Assembly (NCBI RefSeq): GCF_020252395.1 | Contig: NZ_JADCDB010000016.1 | Span: 1 to 64,000 of the forward strand | From: Aestuariivirga sp. | GTDB lineage: Bacteria > Pseudomonadota > Alphaproteobacteria > Rhizobiales > Aestuariivirgaceae | Reading direction: 5' to 3' | DNA: 64,000 bases | In this document: positions 7,776-16,583 of the stretch, piece after piece | Layout: every line of letters starts with the position of its first letter | Numbering within the stretch: position 1 is the stretch's first letter | The notes under the pieces: model-generated | Databases searched by the model: none | Seen by the model: the letters and a program-made list of their open reading frames with translations, nothing else | Told to the model about the DNA's origin: nothing | Position numbers and translations under genes: made by a program

Positions 7776-10700
7776 ATGGACAGCTATCCGGTTCGCCAGC
7801 AATACGTATCCGACACGCCGGTTCAGCTTCTGGCCAGGCCGGTGGGAGCGCTACTCTCCGTTTCCGTCGGGGCGGTGGCGCTTCTGGATGGTCTTGGCGT
7901 CAAGAGCGTGTTTGATCTCGGCGCATCTATGCTGTTCGGCACGGCACGGGCGATCGTGGAGGCCGCATCGGGCGTCCAGTCGATGCGGGCGATGGCGGTC
8001 TCGCGCGACATGATCGATTCCACTGTCGCGGATCTCACCCTCGCCGAACTGGCCGACCAGCCGCTGACGGCGCTGCGCATCGTCGATGCGCAACTGGGCC
8101 AAGCCATGGCCACGGCCTTCGGCACGGTAACAGTGCGTGAGCTTGCCGCCTGGCCGCCGTACCGGGCTGCACGGCGCATTTTCAATGACGCCTATGGCTT
8201 CGCAAATCAGCTGACTGACGACCCGGAGCGCCCCGCCGAACTCGTGCCCACGGCGCGCCAATACGCGACCGAGCGCGTCCAGTACGACGTGCTGGTTCTC
8301 GACCATGTGCTCGAGCCCGTGGACGAGGATGAGCGGCCCCGGTTGGATCTGAACCTGGGGATGATGGTCCCGGACTGGAACGGCAACGGCGGAACGCCCC
8401 GCGTCGAACTTGATGACGTGTTTCTCTTCAAGAAGAGCTTCGACATCCGCAATGCGGGCGGCATCGACGTGGCCGACATCGTGGCCGCGACGCTGATCGC
8501 CCAGCCGGCGGTAGGTGCCATCCTGACCTACCGCCAGAGCTGGTTCCAGCATGGTCTGGCGTTGGGCCAGCTGCTGCACTCGCTGGCGCTGGCACCGGGG
8601 GAGAGCACGCGCATCGCACTTGTGGACTGGACGCGCCGCGTGCGTGCCTCGAGCGACGAGTTCACAGAACAGATGGAGGCTTTGAGCGCCAGCGTCGAGC
8701 GTAACCGCTCCATCAGCGAGGTCACCTCCGCCGTGGCGCGCGAGGCGCAACAGGGCTTTTCCGAGTCCTCCACCACCGCCACCGCGCGTCAGACGGCCGA
8801 AACCGCCGGTTCTGCGGGGGTCGCGGCCTCGACCCCGGGGCTGCTCGGCGTCCTGGAGGCGGCGGTGTTCGGCGGCGACACCGCCTCGGTGGGTGTGCGC
8901 TCGACGGGCACGTCCTCCGCCACCTCCACCAACACCGGCTGGGCCTCCTCGCGCGCCTCTTCATCGGGCGAACGCACGCTGACGGGCGAGATGATGCAAA
9001 ACGTCTCCGACCGCACCCAGCAGGCGGCCAACAGCACCCGCAACCGCCGTGCCACGGCGGTCACCGAAAGCTCCCAGTCCGAAAGCGAGAAGCTTTCGAC
9101 CCGTGTGGTCACCAACTACAATCACATGCATGCGCTGAGCGTGCTCTATTTCGAGGTGGTGCAGGTTTACCGCGTGGTGCTTGAGGTGGCGCGGGCCACG
9201 TCGGCGCTGTTCCTGCCGATGAAGCTCGTGACCTTCAGCGAAACTGTCATCCGCCGCTATCGCAGCGTGATCGCAGCAGTGGGGCTGACGCCGGAGGTGC
9301 GCTCGCTTGCCATGGCGCGCGCGGGCCAGCTCGCCATCGCCGCGCCGCGCCGCCTGTTGTGGAACCGCGCCTTCCTGACGGAGGTCAGCAAGACGCTTGG
9401 CCTTCAGGTTGGGAACCCGGCGGATGCCGTGATCAACCTGCCGCTCAGCGAGCTGAAATTCTTCCAGGTGGGATCGTCCGATCAGGCCTTCTTCGATAAT
9501 TTCTCAGGGGTCGCCGTGACCATGGCGAATGGCGCGCGCAGCGTCATCCCCATTGGGGACCGCAAGGAGGCGCATAGCGCCTGGACGGGGCGATTCGGCG
9601 CTGGCCTGCCGCAAGTGGATGCCCGCGAGATCGCGCGGATCGATCTCATCCAGAAGAAGGGTGAATTCGAGGGGGTCATCGAACTCCTCCTCTCCTTCGA
9701 CGGGCGCCAGCCGGACGGCAAGCCGTGGTCTTATGCTCTGGATGTGCCTGTGATGGCCCTGAGCGTCAGCATTGAATGCCGCAAGGAGAAGGTGACGCCC
9801 GCCTTCGTCATGACTCCCGCCATCGGCAACAGCGATCTGATCGCGCATCTGGAGGAAAATGCGCTGCATTATTCCTCCGCCATCTGGCGCTCGCTCGATT
9901 CGGCGGCGATCACCACGCTGCTGGGTACCTACAGGCTCGGCGGCCAGCGCTTGATCGAGGTGATCGACCCCGTGCCAGCGGCGGTCTCGGGTAACTACCT
10001 CGTGTTCCGCTTCTATGGCGACCTCGGCACGGAGGCGTGGGAGGCGCTGCAAGAAAAGCTCGGCGAGGATGCCACCCCGCGGGAGGACATGGTGCCCCTG
10101 CCCAGCGGCGGCGTTTTCGCGGAAGCCGTACTGGGCCGTTCCAACGCGGCCGAAAAGCTCGACATCACGCGGTTCTGGAACTGGCAGGACTCGCCCATTC
10201 CCATCCTGCCCTCCGAGATCAGCCCGCTCAGTGCGGGCGGCAAGGCGAATGACAAGACGCCCCAGACGGGCGCACTCGAGGGCTCGATCGTCAACATCGT
10301 CAACCCGCCGTCGCTGCCTGATCCCGCAGGGCTAGGGCCCCTCTATTCCGCGGTCGCCAATGGCGGCATCTTCCGCGACATGAGCGGGCTCGCCCAGACG
10401 AGCGCCCTCGTCGGCGCGGCACTGCAGGCCGCACAGGCGGGTGCCGCAAACGCCACGGGTGCAGCGGGCGAGGCGCAGAGGGTGGCAGCCCAGCAATTGA
10501 CAGAGGTCCTGAAGATCGCCGCACAGGTGGCACTCGCCGCCATGACGGGCGGCGGCAGCGCTGGCCTGAGCGCGCTTGGCGCCATTGGTGGTGCGGCGGC
10601 AGGTGGGGCTCCGGCCAAGCCCGGCGTCGCCAATACGCCGTCCAATGCCGGGGCGCTGATCAACCACGGCGCCGCGATGGATGCCCGGCCCCAGTCAGGT

Positions 10701-11720
10701 TCACCCGCTCCGGGAGGGGGAGGAGGCACGCCAACCCCCAGCAGCGGCATGGCACCACGCGGCGGCGCAGGCAGCGGAGGACAGACAACCAGCCGCGAAG
10801 CCCAGGCGGCTGACGTGGCGCTGACCGGTTCTGGTGGCGGGGGTGGGCCTTACAGCCTTCTCAACAAGGCGATTCAGGATACGATCCTGGCGGCGGCTCC
10901 ATCTCCTGTTTCGGCATCACCTCCGCCCGCGGATAGGTGGTGCTGCGCGCTGATGTTCAATGACGCCATCGAGCCCGCCAGCGTGACCGGCCACCGGTAC
11001 AATTCCTCGAGCACGAGCAATTGCGGCTATGTCTATACGGAGAAGGCCGGGCTGATCGATATCGGGCATATCCGCGATCATGTCGATCTCACCAAGCATG
11101 TCTATGACGAGATCGAGAAGGAAGTGCCGGTCATCCGTTGCCGGGAAGGCGTGGCGCGCCTGCTGTCTTCGCCGTCCGACAAGGTCCTGCTTGCCGAGGC
11201 CATTGCCTTTGTGGATTCCTGGGCTCATGAACTTCGGACCTATGAGGCAAAGGACGACTTTTCGTCCTTCTCGCCGGAGGACATGGTGTCGAATTTCCTT
11301 GGCACCTACATCGGCGGTATGGCGCTGAAGGGCGGAGGCGCGGCTTCCGTGCCGGCCTTCAACGCGATCGTCGATACGCTGCTGGCGGGCCTTCTCGCCG
11401 ATCTGGGCGCCCGGTCCGCGGCGGACACGGAGGCTGTCATCGCATCGAAGAAGGGAACTGGAAAATGGTTCGATAGCTTTCCGCCGCGGCTCCTTCGCCG
11501 CAACTTCGAGGTCGTGCCATGGCCTGCCGGCATGCCCTACGACAAGTCCCCAGCACCGGCCTACATCAGCCTTGCCAGGCTGACGCCGCAGTTCGCCGAG
11601 TTCGAGTTCGACCTCAAGGAACCGTTGTATGATCGTTCTCGCCCGGCGCTTGCCGACTTCCCGGCGGCGACAGCGAAGATACGCGCACCCTTTGCGGCGG
11701 CGGGAACGGACAAGCCTTGA
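7776..11720 (+). CDS. Large multi-domain protein of unknown function (possible C-terminal DUF4056)
   Basis: 1314 residues with no signal peptide. I do not recognise the bulk of it. Visible parts: residues about 20-150 hold two helical repeats resembling helix-hairpin-helix units (LLDGLGVKSVFDLG and a related second copy); 240-310 has a conserved-looking core (FQHGLALGQLLHSLALAPGE); 310-440 is a long Ser/Thr/Ala/Glu-rich, low-hydrophobicity helical stretch; near 450 is YNHMHALSVLYFEV; 880-1040 is an Ala/Gly/Pro-rich linker; 1050-1200 starts with RWCCALMFND and holds GYVYTEKAGLIDIGHIRDHV, which resembles DUF4056. The middle (residues 560-830) looks like beta-rich domains. It has its own promoter and is followed convergently by an amidase. 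No enzymatic function can be assigned. Confidence 0.8.
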   Translation: MDSYPVRQQYVSDTPVQLLARPVGALLSVSVGAVALLDGLGVKSVFDLGASMLFGTARAIVEAASGVQSMRAMAVSRDMIDSTVADLTLAELADQPLTALRIVDAQLGQAMATAFGTVTVRELAAWPPYRAARRIFNDAYGFANQLTDDPERPAELVPTARQYATERVQYDVLVLDHVLEPVDEDERPRLDLNLGMMVPDWNGNGGTPRVELDDVFLFKKSFDIRNAGGIDVADIVAATLIAQPAVGAILTYRQSWFQHGLALGQLLHSLALAPGESTRIALVDWTRRVRASSDEFTEQMEALSASVERNRSISEVTSAVAREAQQGFSESSTTATARQTAETAGSAGVAASTPGLLGVLEAAVFGGDTASVGVRSTGTSSATSTNTGWASSRASSSGERTLTGEMMQNVSDRTQQAANSTRNRRATAVTESSQSESEKLSTRVVTNYNHMHALSVLYFEVVQVYRVVLEVARATSALFLPMKLVTFSETVIRRYRSVIAAVGLTPEVRSLAMARAGQLAIAAPRRLLWNRAFLTEVSKTLGLQVGNPADAVINLPLSELKFFQVGSSDQAFFDNFSGVAVTMANGARSVIPIGDRKEAHSAWTGRFGAGLPQVDAREIARIDLIQKKGEFEGVIELLLSFDGRQPDGKPWSYALDVPVMALSVSIECRKEKVTPAFVMTPAIGNSDLIAHLEENALHYSSAIWRSLDSAAITTLLGTYRLGGQRLIEVIDPVPAAVSGNYLVFRFYGDLGTEAWEALQEKLGEDATPREDMVPLPSGGVFAEAVLGRSNAAEKLDITRFWNWQDSPIPILPSEISPLSAGGKANDKTPQTGALEGSIVNIVNPPSLPDPAGLGPLYSAVANGGIFRDMSGLAQTSALVGAALQAAQAGAANATGAAGEAQRVAAQQLTEVLKIAAQVALAAMTGGGSAGLSALGAIGGAAAGGAPAKPGVANTPSNAGALINHGAAMDARPQSGSPAPGGGGGTPTPSSGMAPRGGAGSGGQTTSREAQAADVALTGSGGGGGPYSLLNKAIQDTILAAAPSPVSASPPPADRWCCALMFNDAIEPASVTGHRYNSSSTSNCGYVYTEKAGLIDIGHIRDHVDLTKHVYDEIEKEVPVIRCREGVARLLSSPSDKVLLAEAIAFVDSWAHELRTYEAKDDFSSFSPEDMVSNFLGTYIGGMALKGGGAASVPAFNAIVDTLLAGLLADLGARSAADTEAVIASKKGTGKWFDSFPPRLLRRNFEVVPWPAGMPYDKSPAPAYISLARLTPQFAEFEFDLKEPLYDRSRPALADFPAATAKIRAPFAAAGTDKP

Positions 11721-11744
11721 GTGATCGAGGTCCTTGCTGGCCGC

Positions 11745-13202
11745 TCAATAACCCGGCGGCGGCACGAAGCCGCCGTATTCCTTCTCCAGCAGTTCGGCGA
11801 AGCGGATGGAGGTCATGTCGCCATATGCCCGCGTGATGATCTGGATGCCCGCTGGAAGCCCTTGCGGCGTGAGGCCCATCGGGGCGACCGTTGAGGGCAG
11901 GTAGAAGCAGCCGGAATAGCCTGCCCAGAACAGCTGGTCGGTGGTGGGCACGCGCTTGTTGTTCACCGGGATCGTGCGCTCGTGGCGCTCGCCCGCATGG
12001 TCGTGCGGGAAGGCGGCAGACGCCGCGGCGGGGCAGATCATTACGTCCCAGTCGTTGAAGAACTGGTCCCACAGGAGCCGCATCTGGTGGCGGCGCTCGT
12101 TGTATCTGAGCCAGTCGCGGTGCGGCAGCACATAGGCACGCAGCATCTTGATGAGGTAGCTGTCATTCCTCGGATCGGAGGCCGCGACCCTGGCGGAATT
12201 GGCCGCGAACTCCGCATCCGACTGGCGGCGGCTGGTGGCCGAGCGCAGCAGCGCGATGTAGACGTCCATCGCCTCTTTCGTGGTGAAGGCGGGGCGGGCG
12301 GTGGTGGAGAGCTTCTTCACCCGCTTGCCGAGGAACTGGGTGAGCTTGCCGATCAGGTCCTGAACGCTCAAGTCCACCTCCGACTGCTCGTCGGTAACCA
12401 TCACGGCTACGCGGAACTCCTTGAGCGTCTTCTGCGGCGCGGGCGGAAGGATGAGGGCATAGCCGCGGGCATCGGGGCCGACGGGTCCCGCGATGATCTT
12501 CATCATCGCCGCGAGGTCGCGCGCCGAGCGGGCCAGCGGTCCGGCAACGGTGATGTCGCCCGGCTGCACCACGCCCGGCAGCAGGTGGCCCTGATAGGGC
12601 ACGACACCCCAGGTGGGCTTGTGGCCATAGACGCCGCAGTAGTGCGCCGGATTGCGTATCGAGGCGCCGATGTCGGAGCCGATCTCGAGGGCCGACATGC
12701 CGGTGGCGAGCGCTGCCGCCGAGCCACCCGAGGAGCCGCCGGGTGCGCGGGTCAGGTCCCACGGGTTGTTGGTGGTGCCGTAGATGGCGTTGTAGCTCTG
12801 CCAGTCCGCCAGCATGAGGGGCACATTGGTCTTGCCATAGACTACCGCACCTGCCGCCTCCAGCCGCTGTATGGCCACCGCATCGGTGGAGGCGATATTG
12901 TCCTTGAAACGCGGGTCGCCCCAGGTGGAGGGAAGGCCCTTCATGTCGAAGCTTTCCTTGGCCGTCATCGGCACGCCGTCGAAGGGGCCGATGGGCTTTC
13001 CGGCCGTTAGCCGCCGGTCCGCCGCGCGGGCGGCCTTTTTGGCGCGCGGGATGTCGGTCACCACCACGGCGTTGAGCGCCTTGTTGTGGGCCTGGTACTG
13101 GCCGAGGCAATCCTCCAGCAGGGCGGAGGCGGTGGTCTTGCCTGAGCGCAGCAAGCGGGCGAGCTCGGTGGCGGAGCGGAAGTGGAGGGGAAGGGCGGGC
13201 AT
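11745..13202 (-). CDS. Amidase signature (AS) family hydrolase
   Basis: A 485-residue amidase. The Ser-cisSer-Lys triad is visible: Lys in PMTAKESFDMKG (near residue 80), the Gly/Ser-rich GGSSGGSAAALATG with the cis-Ser (near 155), and the nucleophile in GSDIGASIRNPAHYCG. It hydrolyses amide bonds of small molecules; AS members range from GatA to indoleacetamide and fatty-amide hydrolases, and nothing here identifies the substrate. It is not GatA, since no gatB/gatC are nearby. ATG 13202 is chosen because an AGGAGA ribosome binding site precedes it; the in-frame start at 13250 would add 16 residues. It is divergent from the EamA permease gene. Confidence 0.88.
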   Translation of the reverse strand: MPALPLHFRSATELARLLRSGKTTASALLEDCLGQYQAHNKALNAVVVTDIPRAKKAARAADRRLTAGKPIGPFDGVPMTAKESFDMKGLPSTWGDPRFKDNIASTDAVAIQRLEAAGAVVYGKTNVPLMLADWQSYNAIYGTTNNPWDLTRAPGGSSGGSAAALATGMSALEIGSDIGASIRNPAHYCGVYGHKPTWGVVPYQGHLLPGVVQPGDITVAGPLARSARDLAAMMKIIAGPVGPDARGYALILPPAPQKTLKEFRVAVMVTDEQSEVDLSVQDLIGKLTQFLGKRVKKLSTTARPAFTTKEAMDVYIALLRSATSRRQSDAEFAANSARVAASDPRNDSYLIKMLRAYVLPHRDWLRYNERRHQMRLLWDQFFNDWDVMICPAAASAAFPHDHAGERHERTIPVNNKRVPTTDQLFWAGYSGCFYLPSTVAPMGLTPQGLPAGIQIITRAYGDMTSIRFAELLEKEYGGFVPPPGY

Positions 13203-13294
13203 GGCTTTCTCCTGTCGGGGCCAGCCTATCGCCGCATGCCAGAACTGCAATCGCCTTGGCTGACGGGCAGGTCTGCACGGTATAGAGAGCGGGG

Positions 13295-14215
13295 ATGGAC
13301 CGCCGCGCCCTCATTATCGGTTATCTGCTCGTCGCCGCGGGCTCGGCGCTGTTCGCCTCCAAGGCCATCTTCATCAAGCTCGCCTACCAGGAGCGCTATG
13401 ATGCGCTCCTCATCCTGGCCTGGCGCATGGTCTTCGCGCTGCCCGTCTTCGTGGTGGTGGGCGCCTTCGAAGTGGCGCGGCGCAAGGCCGAGGGCAGGCC
13501 CATGCCGCGCCGCGGCGCGGTGCTGGGCGCGATCGGCATCGGCCTCATCGGTTATTATCTTGCCATGATCCTCGATTTCGGCGGGCTCCTCTACGTGACG
13601 GCCCAGCTGGAGCGGCTGGCGCTCTTCACCTATCCGATCTTCCTGATCTTCATCGGGGCGGCCTTCTTCGGCATGAAGCTGGCGCGGACGAGCCTGATCG
13701 CGGCGCTCATCTCCTATCTCGGTCTCGCCGTTGTCTTCGCCACGGATTTCTCGGAAGGCGGCTCCAACGTGCCGCTAGGCACCGCACTGGTGCTGGGCTC
13801 GGCCGTGGCCTTCGCGGTCTACCAGCTGATGGCCAAGCGCTACATTGGCGAGATGGGGGCGACGCTCTTCACCTCCGTGGCCCTCTCCGCCGCAGCGGTG
13901 ACGACGCTCGCCCATGTCTTCATCGTGCGCGGCCATCTCGATACCTCGATGTCACGGCACTATTTCCTATTGGCGGCGGGCACGGGGCTTCTCGCTACGG
14001 TGATCCCGTCCTTCTTCGTCAACGCCGGCATGGCGAAGATCGGCGCAACCTCCACCGCCGTGATCTCCAATGTCTCGCCGCTGCTCACGATCTATTTCGC
14101 CGTCGTGCTGCTGGGCGAGGCCTTCACCTGGTCCCACGCGCTGGGCACGGCGCTGGTGGTGGGTGGGGTGGGATATCACACGTGGAAGGAGTTGAAGAAA
14201 CCGGCGTCCGGATGA
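13295..14215 (+). CDS. EamA/DMT-family permease
   Basis: A 306-residue inner-membrane protein with ten predicted hydrophobic segments arranged as two EamA repeats (residues about 5-140 and 155-300). The drug/metabolite transporter superfamily moves amino acids, nucleosides or other metabolites, usually outward. The GC-rich loops and the ending GTALVVGGVGYHTWKELKK are typical. A TATAGA -10-like box at 13281-13286 lies only about 8 bp before the ATG, so the transcript could be leaderless or nearly so. It is divergent from the amidase (92 bp between starts), which raises the possibility that the amidase product or substrate is what it carries. Confidence 0.87.
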   Translation: MDRRALIIGYLLVAAGSALFASKAIFIKLAYQERYDALLILAWRMVFALPVFVVVGAFEVARRKAEGRPMPRRGAVLGAIGIGLIGYYLAMILDFGGLLYVTAQLERLALFTYPIFLIFIGAAFFGMKLARTSLIAALISYLGLAVVFATDFSEGGSNVPLGTALVLGSAVAFAVYQLMAKRYIGEMGATLFTSVALSAAAVTTLAHVFIVRGHLDTSMSRHYFLLAAGTGLLATVIPSFFVNAGMAKIGATSTAVISNVSPLLTIYFAVVLLGEAFTWSHALGTALVVGGVGYHTWKELKKPASG

Positions 14216-14220
14216 TGCTT

Positions 14221-14251
14221 GCATCATGTATCATGATATGATACATGATGC
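14221..14251. promoter_or_regulatory. Perfect palindromic operator of higBA
   Basis: A perfect inverted repeat with 14-bp arms (GCATCATGTATCAT at 14221-14234, and its reverse complement at 14238-14251) around a 3-bp centre. A -10-like TATGAT (14237-14242) is embedded in it, so a bound HigA dimer would cover the promoter. It starts 6 bp after the EamA stop codon and ends 2 bp before the preferred higB ATG. Confidence 0.75.
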
Positions 14252-14253
14252 CC

Positions 14254-14535
14254 ATGATCGTGAGCGCCAAAGGTAAGCTTGCGTCCGAGGCGTTGAAGGG
14301 GCGCTTTGGAAAGGGCTTTCCTCCGGACCTCGTGAAGCGGGCTCGCGCGATGCTGTCCGCCCTCGATGCCGCTGTTGTGCTGGAGGACCTGCGCTTTCCG
14401 CCCGGCAACCACCTTGAGGATCTCAAGGGTGATCGTGTCGGCCAGCACTCGGTGCGGATCAATGATCAGTGGCGCATTTGTTTCCGATGGACCGAACAGG
14501 GCCCTGAGAACGTTGAGATCGTGGACTATCACTGA
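14254..14535 (+). CDS. higB: HigB toxin, RelE/ParE-superfamily mRNA interferase
   Basis: A 93-residue toxin expected to cleave mRNA in the ribosome. The family landmarks are present: DLVKRARAMLSALDAA, LRFPPGNHLEDLKGDRVGQ, and the C-terminal INDQWRICFRW followed by NVEIVDYH. In-frame ATG codons at 14245 and 14248 lie inside the palindromic operator; the ATG at 14254 begins immediately after it and gives the usual HigB length, so I prefer it. The toxin-first order and the 12-bp gap to higA are canonical for higBA. Confidence 0.88.
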   Translation: MIVSAKGKLASEALKGRFGKGFPPDLVKRARAMLSALDAAVVLEDLRFPPGNHLEDLKGDRVGQHSVRINDQWRICFRWTEQGPENVEIVDYH

Positions 14536-14547
14536 GGGAATGAAGAC

Positions 14548-14838
14548 ATGTCCTTACTCGTCAATCCATCCCACCCGGGTGACGTTCTTCAGGAACTCTA
14601 TCTCACACCGCTCAATCTCAGTGTCATTTCCCTGGCCAAGCGCATCCATGTGCCGCGCACGCGCATTGAGCGGCTGGTGAAGGGGGAGACGGCCCTTTCG
14701 GCCGATACCGCGATGAGACTCGCGCGGTTCTTTGGCACGACACCCGAGTATTGGATGAATCTGCAGCGTGCCTGGGACCTCGCACGCGCACGAGAGACGA
14801 TCGACGTTTCCAATATAAAGCCGCTGGCAGCCGCCTGA
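14548..14838 (+). CDS. higA: HigA antitoxin, XRE-type helix-turn-helix
   Basis: A 96-residue antitoxin and autorepressor. It opens with the family motif NPSHPGDVLQELYLTPLNLS, followed by the helix-turn-helix (SLAKRIHVPRTRIERLVKGE, then LSADTAMRLARFFGTTPEYW) and a short C-terminal tail. It should neutralise HigB and bind the palindrome at 14221-14251. It ends convergently with the MttB-like gene, 62 bp away. Confidence 0.9.
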   Translation: MSLLVNPSHPGDVLQELYLTPLNLSVISLAKRIHVPRTRIERLVKGETALSADTAMRLARFFGTTPEYWMNLQRAWDLARARETIDVSNIKPLAAA

Positions 14839-14900
14839 AGAGAAGAGGCCAGGCGTTGCGGCCCGGCCATGGAAGTTTGGGAGGAAATTGTCGCGTCGGC

Positions 14901-16481
14901 TCAGCTGACGTTGTCCGGCAGCACTTCCTTGCGCTTGGCCATGAAAGCCTGCAGCGCCTCGTCGATGCCTTCGTCGAGCGGCGGGGCCTGATAGTCGCGC
15001 AGCATCTGCTTCCAGCGTTCGTTGGCGCGGACCACGATGTCCTTCTCCCCCTCGTCGCGCCACTGCTCGAAGGAGTTGTTGTCAGCAAGGCCCGAACGCC
15101 AGAAGGCGGTTTCGAAATTGGCCTGGGTATGCGCGCATCCCAGGTAATGCGAGCCGGGGCCCACTTCGCGGATGGCGTCCAGCGCCTGGCCGTTCTCGGA
15201 GAAGTCCACGCCCTCGGCGAACTTCTGGTACATGGTCAGCTGGTCGGCATCCATGATCAGCTTTTCATAGCCCGAGGCGAGGCCGCCTTCGAGCCAGCCC
15301 GCGGCATGGAGGCAGAAATTGACGCCCGAGAGCAGCGTCGACCACATGGTGTTCGCACTCTCGTAGGCCGCCTGCGCATCCGGAAGTTTCGAGCCGCAGA
15401 GGCTGCCGCCGGAGCGGAAGGGAACGCCCATGCGGCGCGCGAGCTGGGCCGCACCGAAGGTGACCATGGCGGGCTCGGGGCTGCCAAAGGTGGGTGCTCC
15501 CGACTGCATGGACATGGAGGCCGCGAAGGTGCCGAACACCACCGGCGCACCGGGACGGCAGAGTTGGGTGAAGGCGATTCCGACGGAGGCTTCCGCCAGG
15601 ATCTGAGTGAGCGTGCCCACCGTGGTCACGGGCGACATGGCCCCGGCCACGATGAAGGGCGAGATCACGGTCGCCTGGTTGGCGCGCGCCAGAACCTTCA
15701 GCGCGCCGAGCATGACGCCGTCCCACACCATAGGCGAATTGGCGTTGATCAGCGAGGTCATCACGCAGTTCCGGTCGACGAAGTCCTTGCCGAAGACCAT
15801 CTCCGCCATGGCCACCGAGTCGGCCGAGCGTTCGCCCGCCGTCACCGAGGCCATGAAGGGCTTATCGGAATACTTGATGTGGGTGTAGATCATGTCGAGG
15901 TGGCGCTTGGCCACGGGAATGTCCACGGGCTCGCACAACGTGCCGCCGGCGTGGTGAAGGCTGGGCAGCATATAGACGAGCTTGGCGAAGTTGCGGAAGT
16001 CCTCGATCGTGGCGTAGCGGCGGCCCTCGTCGAGGTTGCGGATGAAGGGCGGGCCATAGACGGGAGCGAAGACCGTGTTGTTGCCGCCGATCGTCACGTT
16101 GTTGGCCGGGTTGCGGGCATATTGCACATATTCGCGCGGGGCGGTCTTGATCAGCGAGCGGACGAGGCCCCTGGGGAAGCGCAGGCGGAAGCGCTTGGGA
16201 TCGCTGGCAGACGGCTTCACGTCGGCGCCGGCGGCCTTCCACATGCGGACGGCTTCCTCGTCCTCATAGATGTCGAGGCCCACTTCCTGCAGCACCGTCT
16301 CGGCGTTGGTCTCGATCAGCTCCAGCTGCTCGTCGGTAAAAGGCTCATAAGACCTGATGGCGCGGCGGATGAAGCCTGACTGCTTGACGGTGGTCGAGGT
16401 GCGGGCGGCGCGGCGGGCATCGGCGCCGCCACGGGCGCGGCGGCCGGAGGACGGAGCGGATGCGGGCTGGACGTCGGTCAT
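14901..16481 (-). CDS. Trimethylamine methyltransferase (MttB) family protein without pyrrolysine
   Basis: A 526-residue member of the MttB superfamily, TIM-barrel corrinoid methyltransferases. True trimethylamine MttB needs an in-frame UAG for pyrrolysine; this frame is continuous, so it belongs to the non-pyrrolysine group, whose characterised members demethylate quaternary amines such as glycine betaine, proline betaine or carnitine. Family stretches include YVQYARNPANNVTIGG, DKPFMASVTAGERS, VVFGTFAASMSMQSG and HYLGCAHTQANFETAFWRS. The N-terminal 45 residues are Ala/Arg-rich and disordered. The start at 16481 is chosen over 16508 because the latter adds only nine unmatched residues. No cognate corrinoid protein or reductive activator is in the window. 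Confidence 0.87.
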   Translation of the reverse strand: MTDVQPASAPSSGRRARGGADARRAARTSTTVKQSGFIRRAIRSYEPFTDEQLELIETNAETVLQEVGLDIYEDEEAVRMWKAAGADVKPSASDPKRFRLRFPRGLVRSLIKTAPREYVQYARNPANNVTIGGNNTVFAPVYGPPFIRNLDEGRRYATIEDFRNFAKLVYMLPSLHHAGGTLCEPVDIPVAKRHLDMIYTHIKYSDKPFMASVTAGERSADSVAMAEMVFGKDFVDRNCVMTSLINANSPMVWDGVMLGALKVLARANQATVISPFIVAGAMSPVTTVGTLTQILAEASVGIAFTQLCRPGAPVVFGTFAASMSMQSGAPTFGSPEPAMVTFGAAQLARRMGVPFRSGGSLCGSKLPDAQAAYESANTMWSTLLSGVNFCLHAAGWLEGGLASGYEKLIMDADQLTMYQKFAEGVDFSENGQALDAIREVGPGSHYLGCAHTQANFETAFWRSGLADNNSFEQWRDEGEKDIVVRANERWKQMLRDYQAPPLDEGIDEALQAFMAKRKEVLPDNVS

Positions 16482-16583
16482 GTCAAAGGCCTGTTGAACA
16501 GTTTTCACCTGAGGTGTGGTTTACGCGCTCCTCGCCCTGGCGGCGTGAAGGGAAACGTCAGGCGATGGTCGGGAAACGACGCC

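Noticed and set aside
14751-16379. A 542-residue open frame opposite the MttB-like gene
   Set aside because: It is a shadow frame: Gly/His/Arg/Ala-rich with no recognisable domain, while the minus-strand frame matches MttB throughout.
14901-16481. A pyrrolysine-containing trimethylamine methyltransferase
   Set aside because: There is no in-frame UAG in the gene; the frame is continuous.
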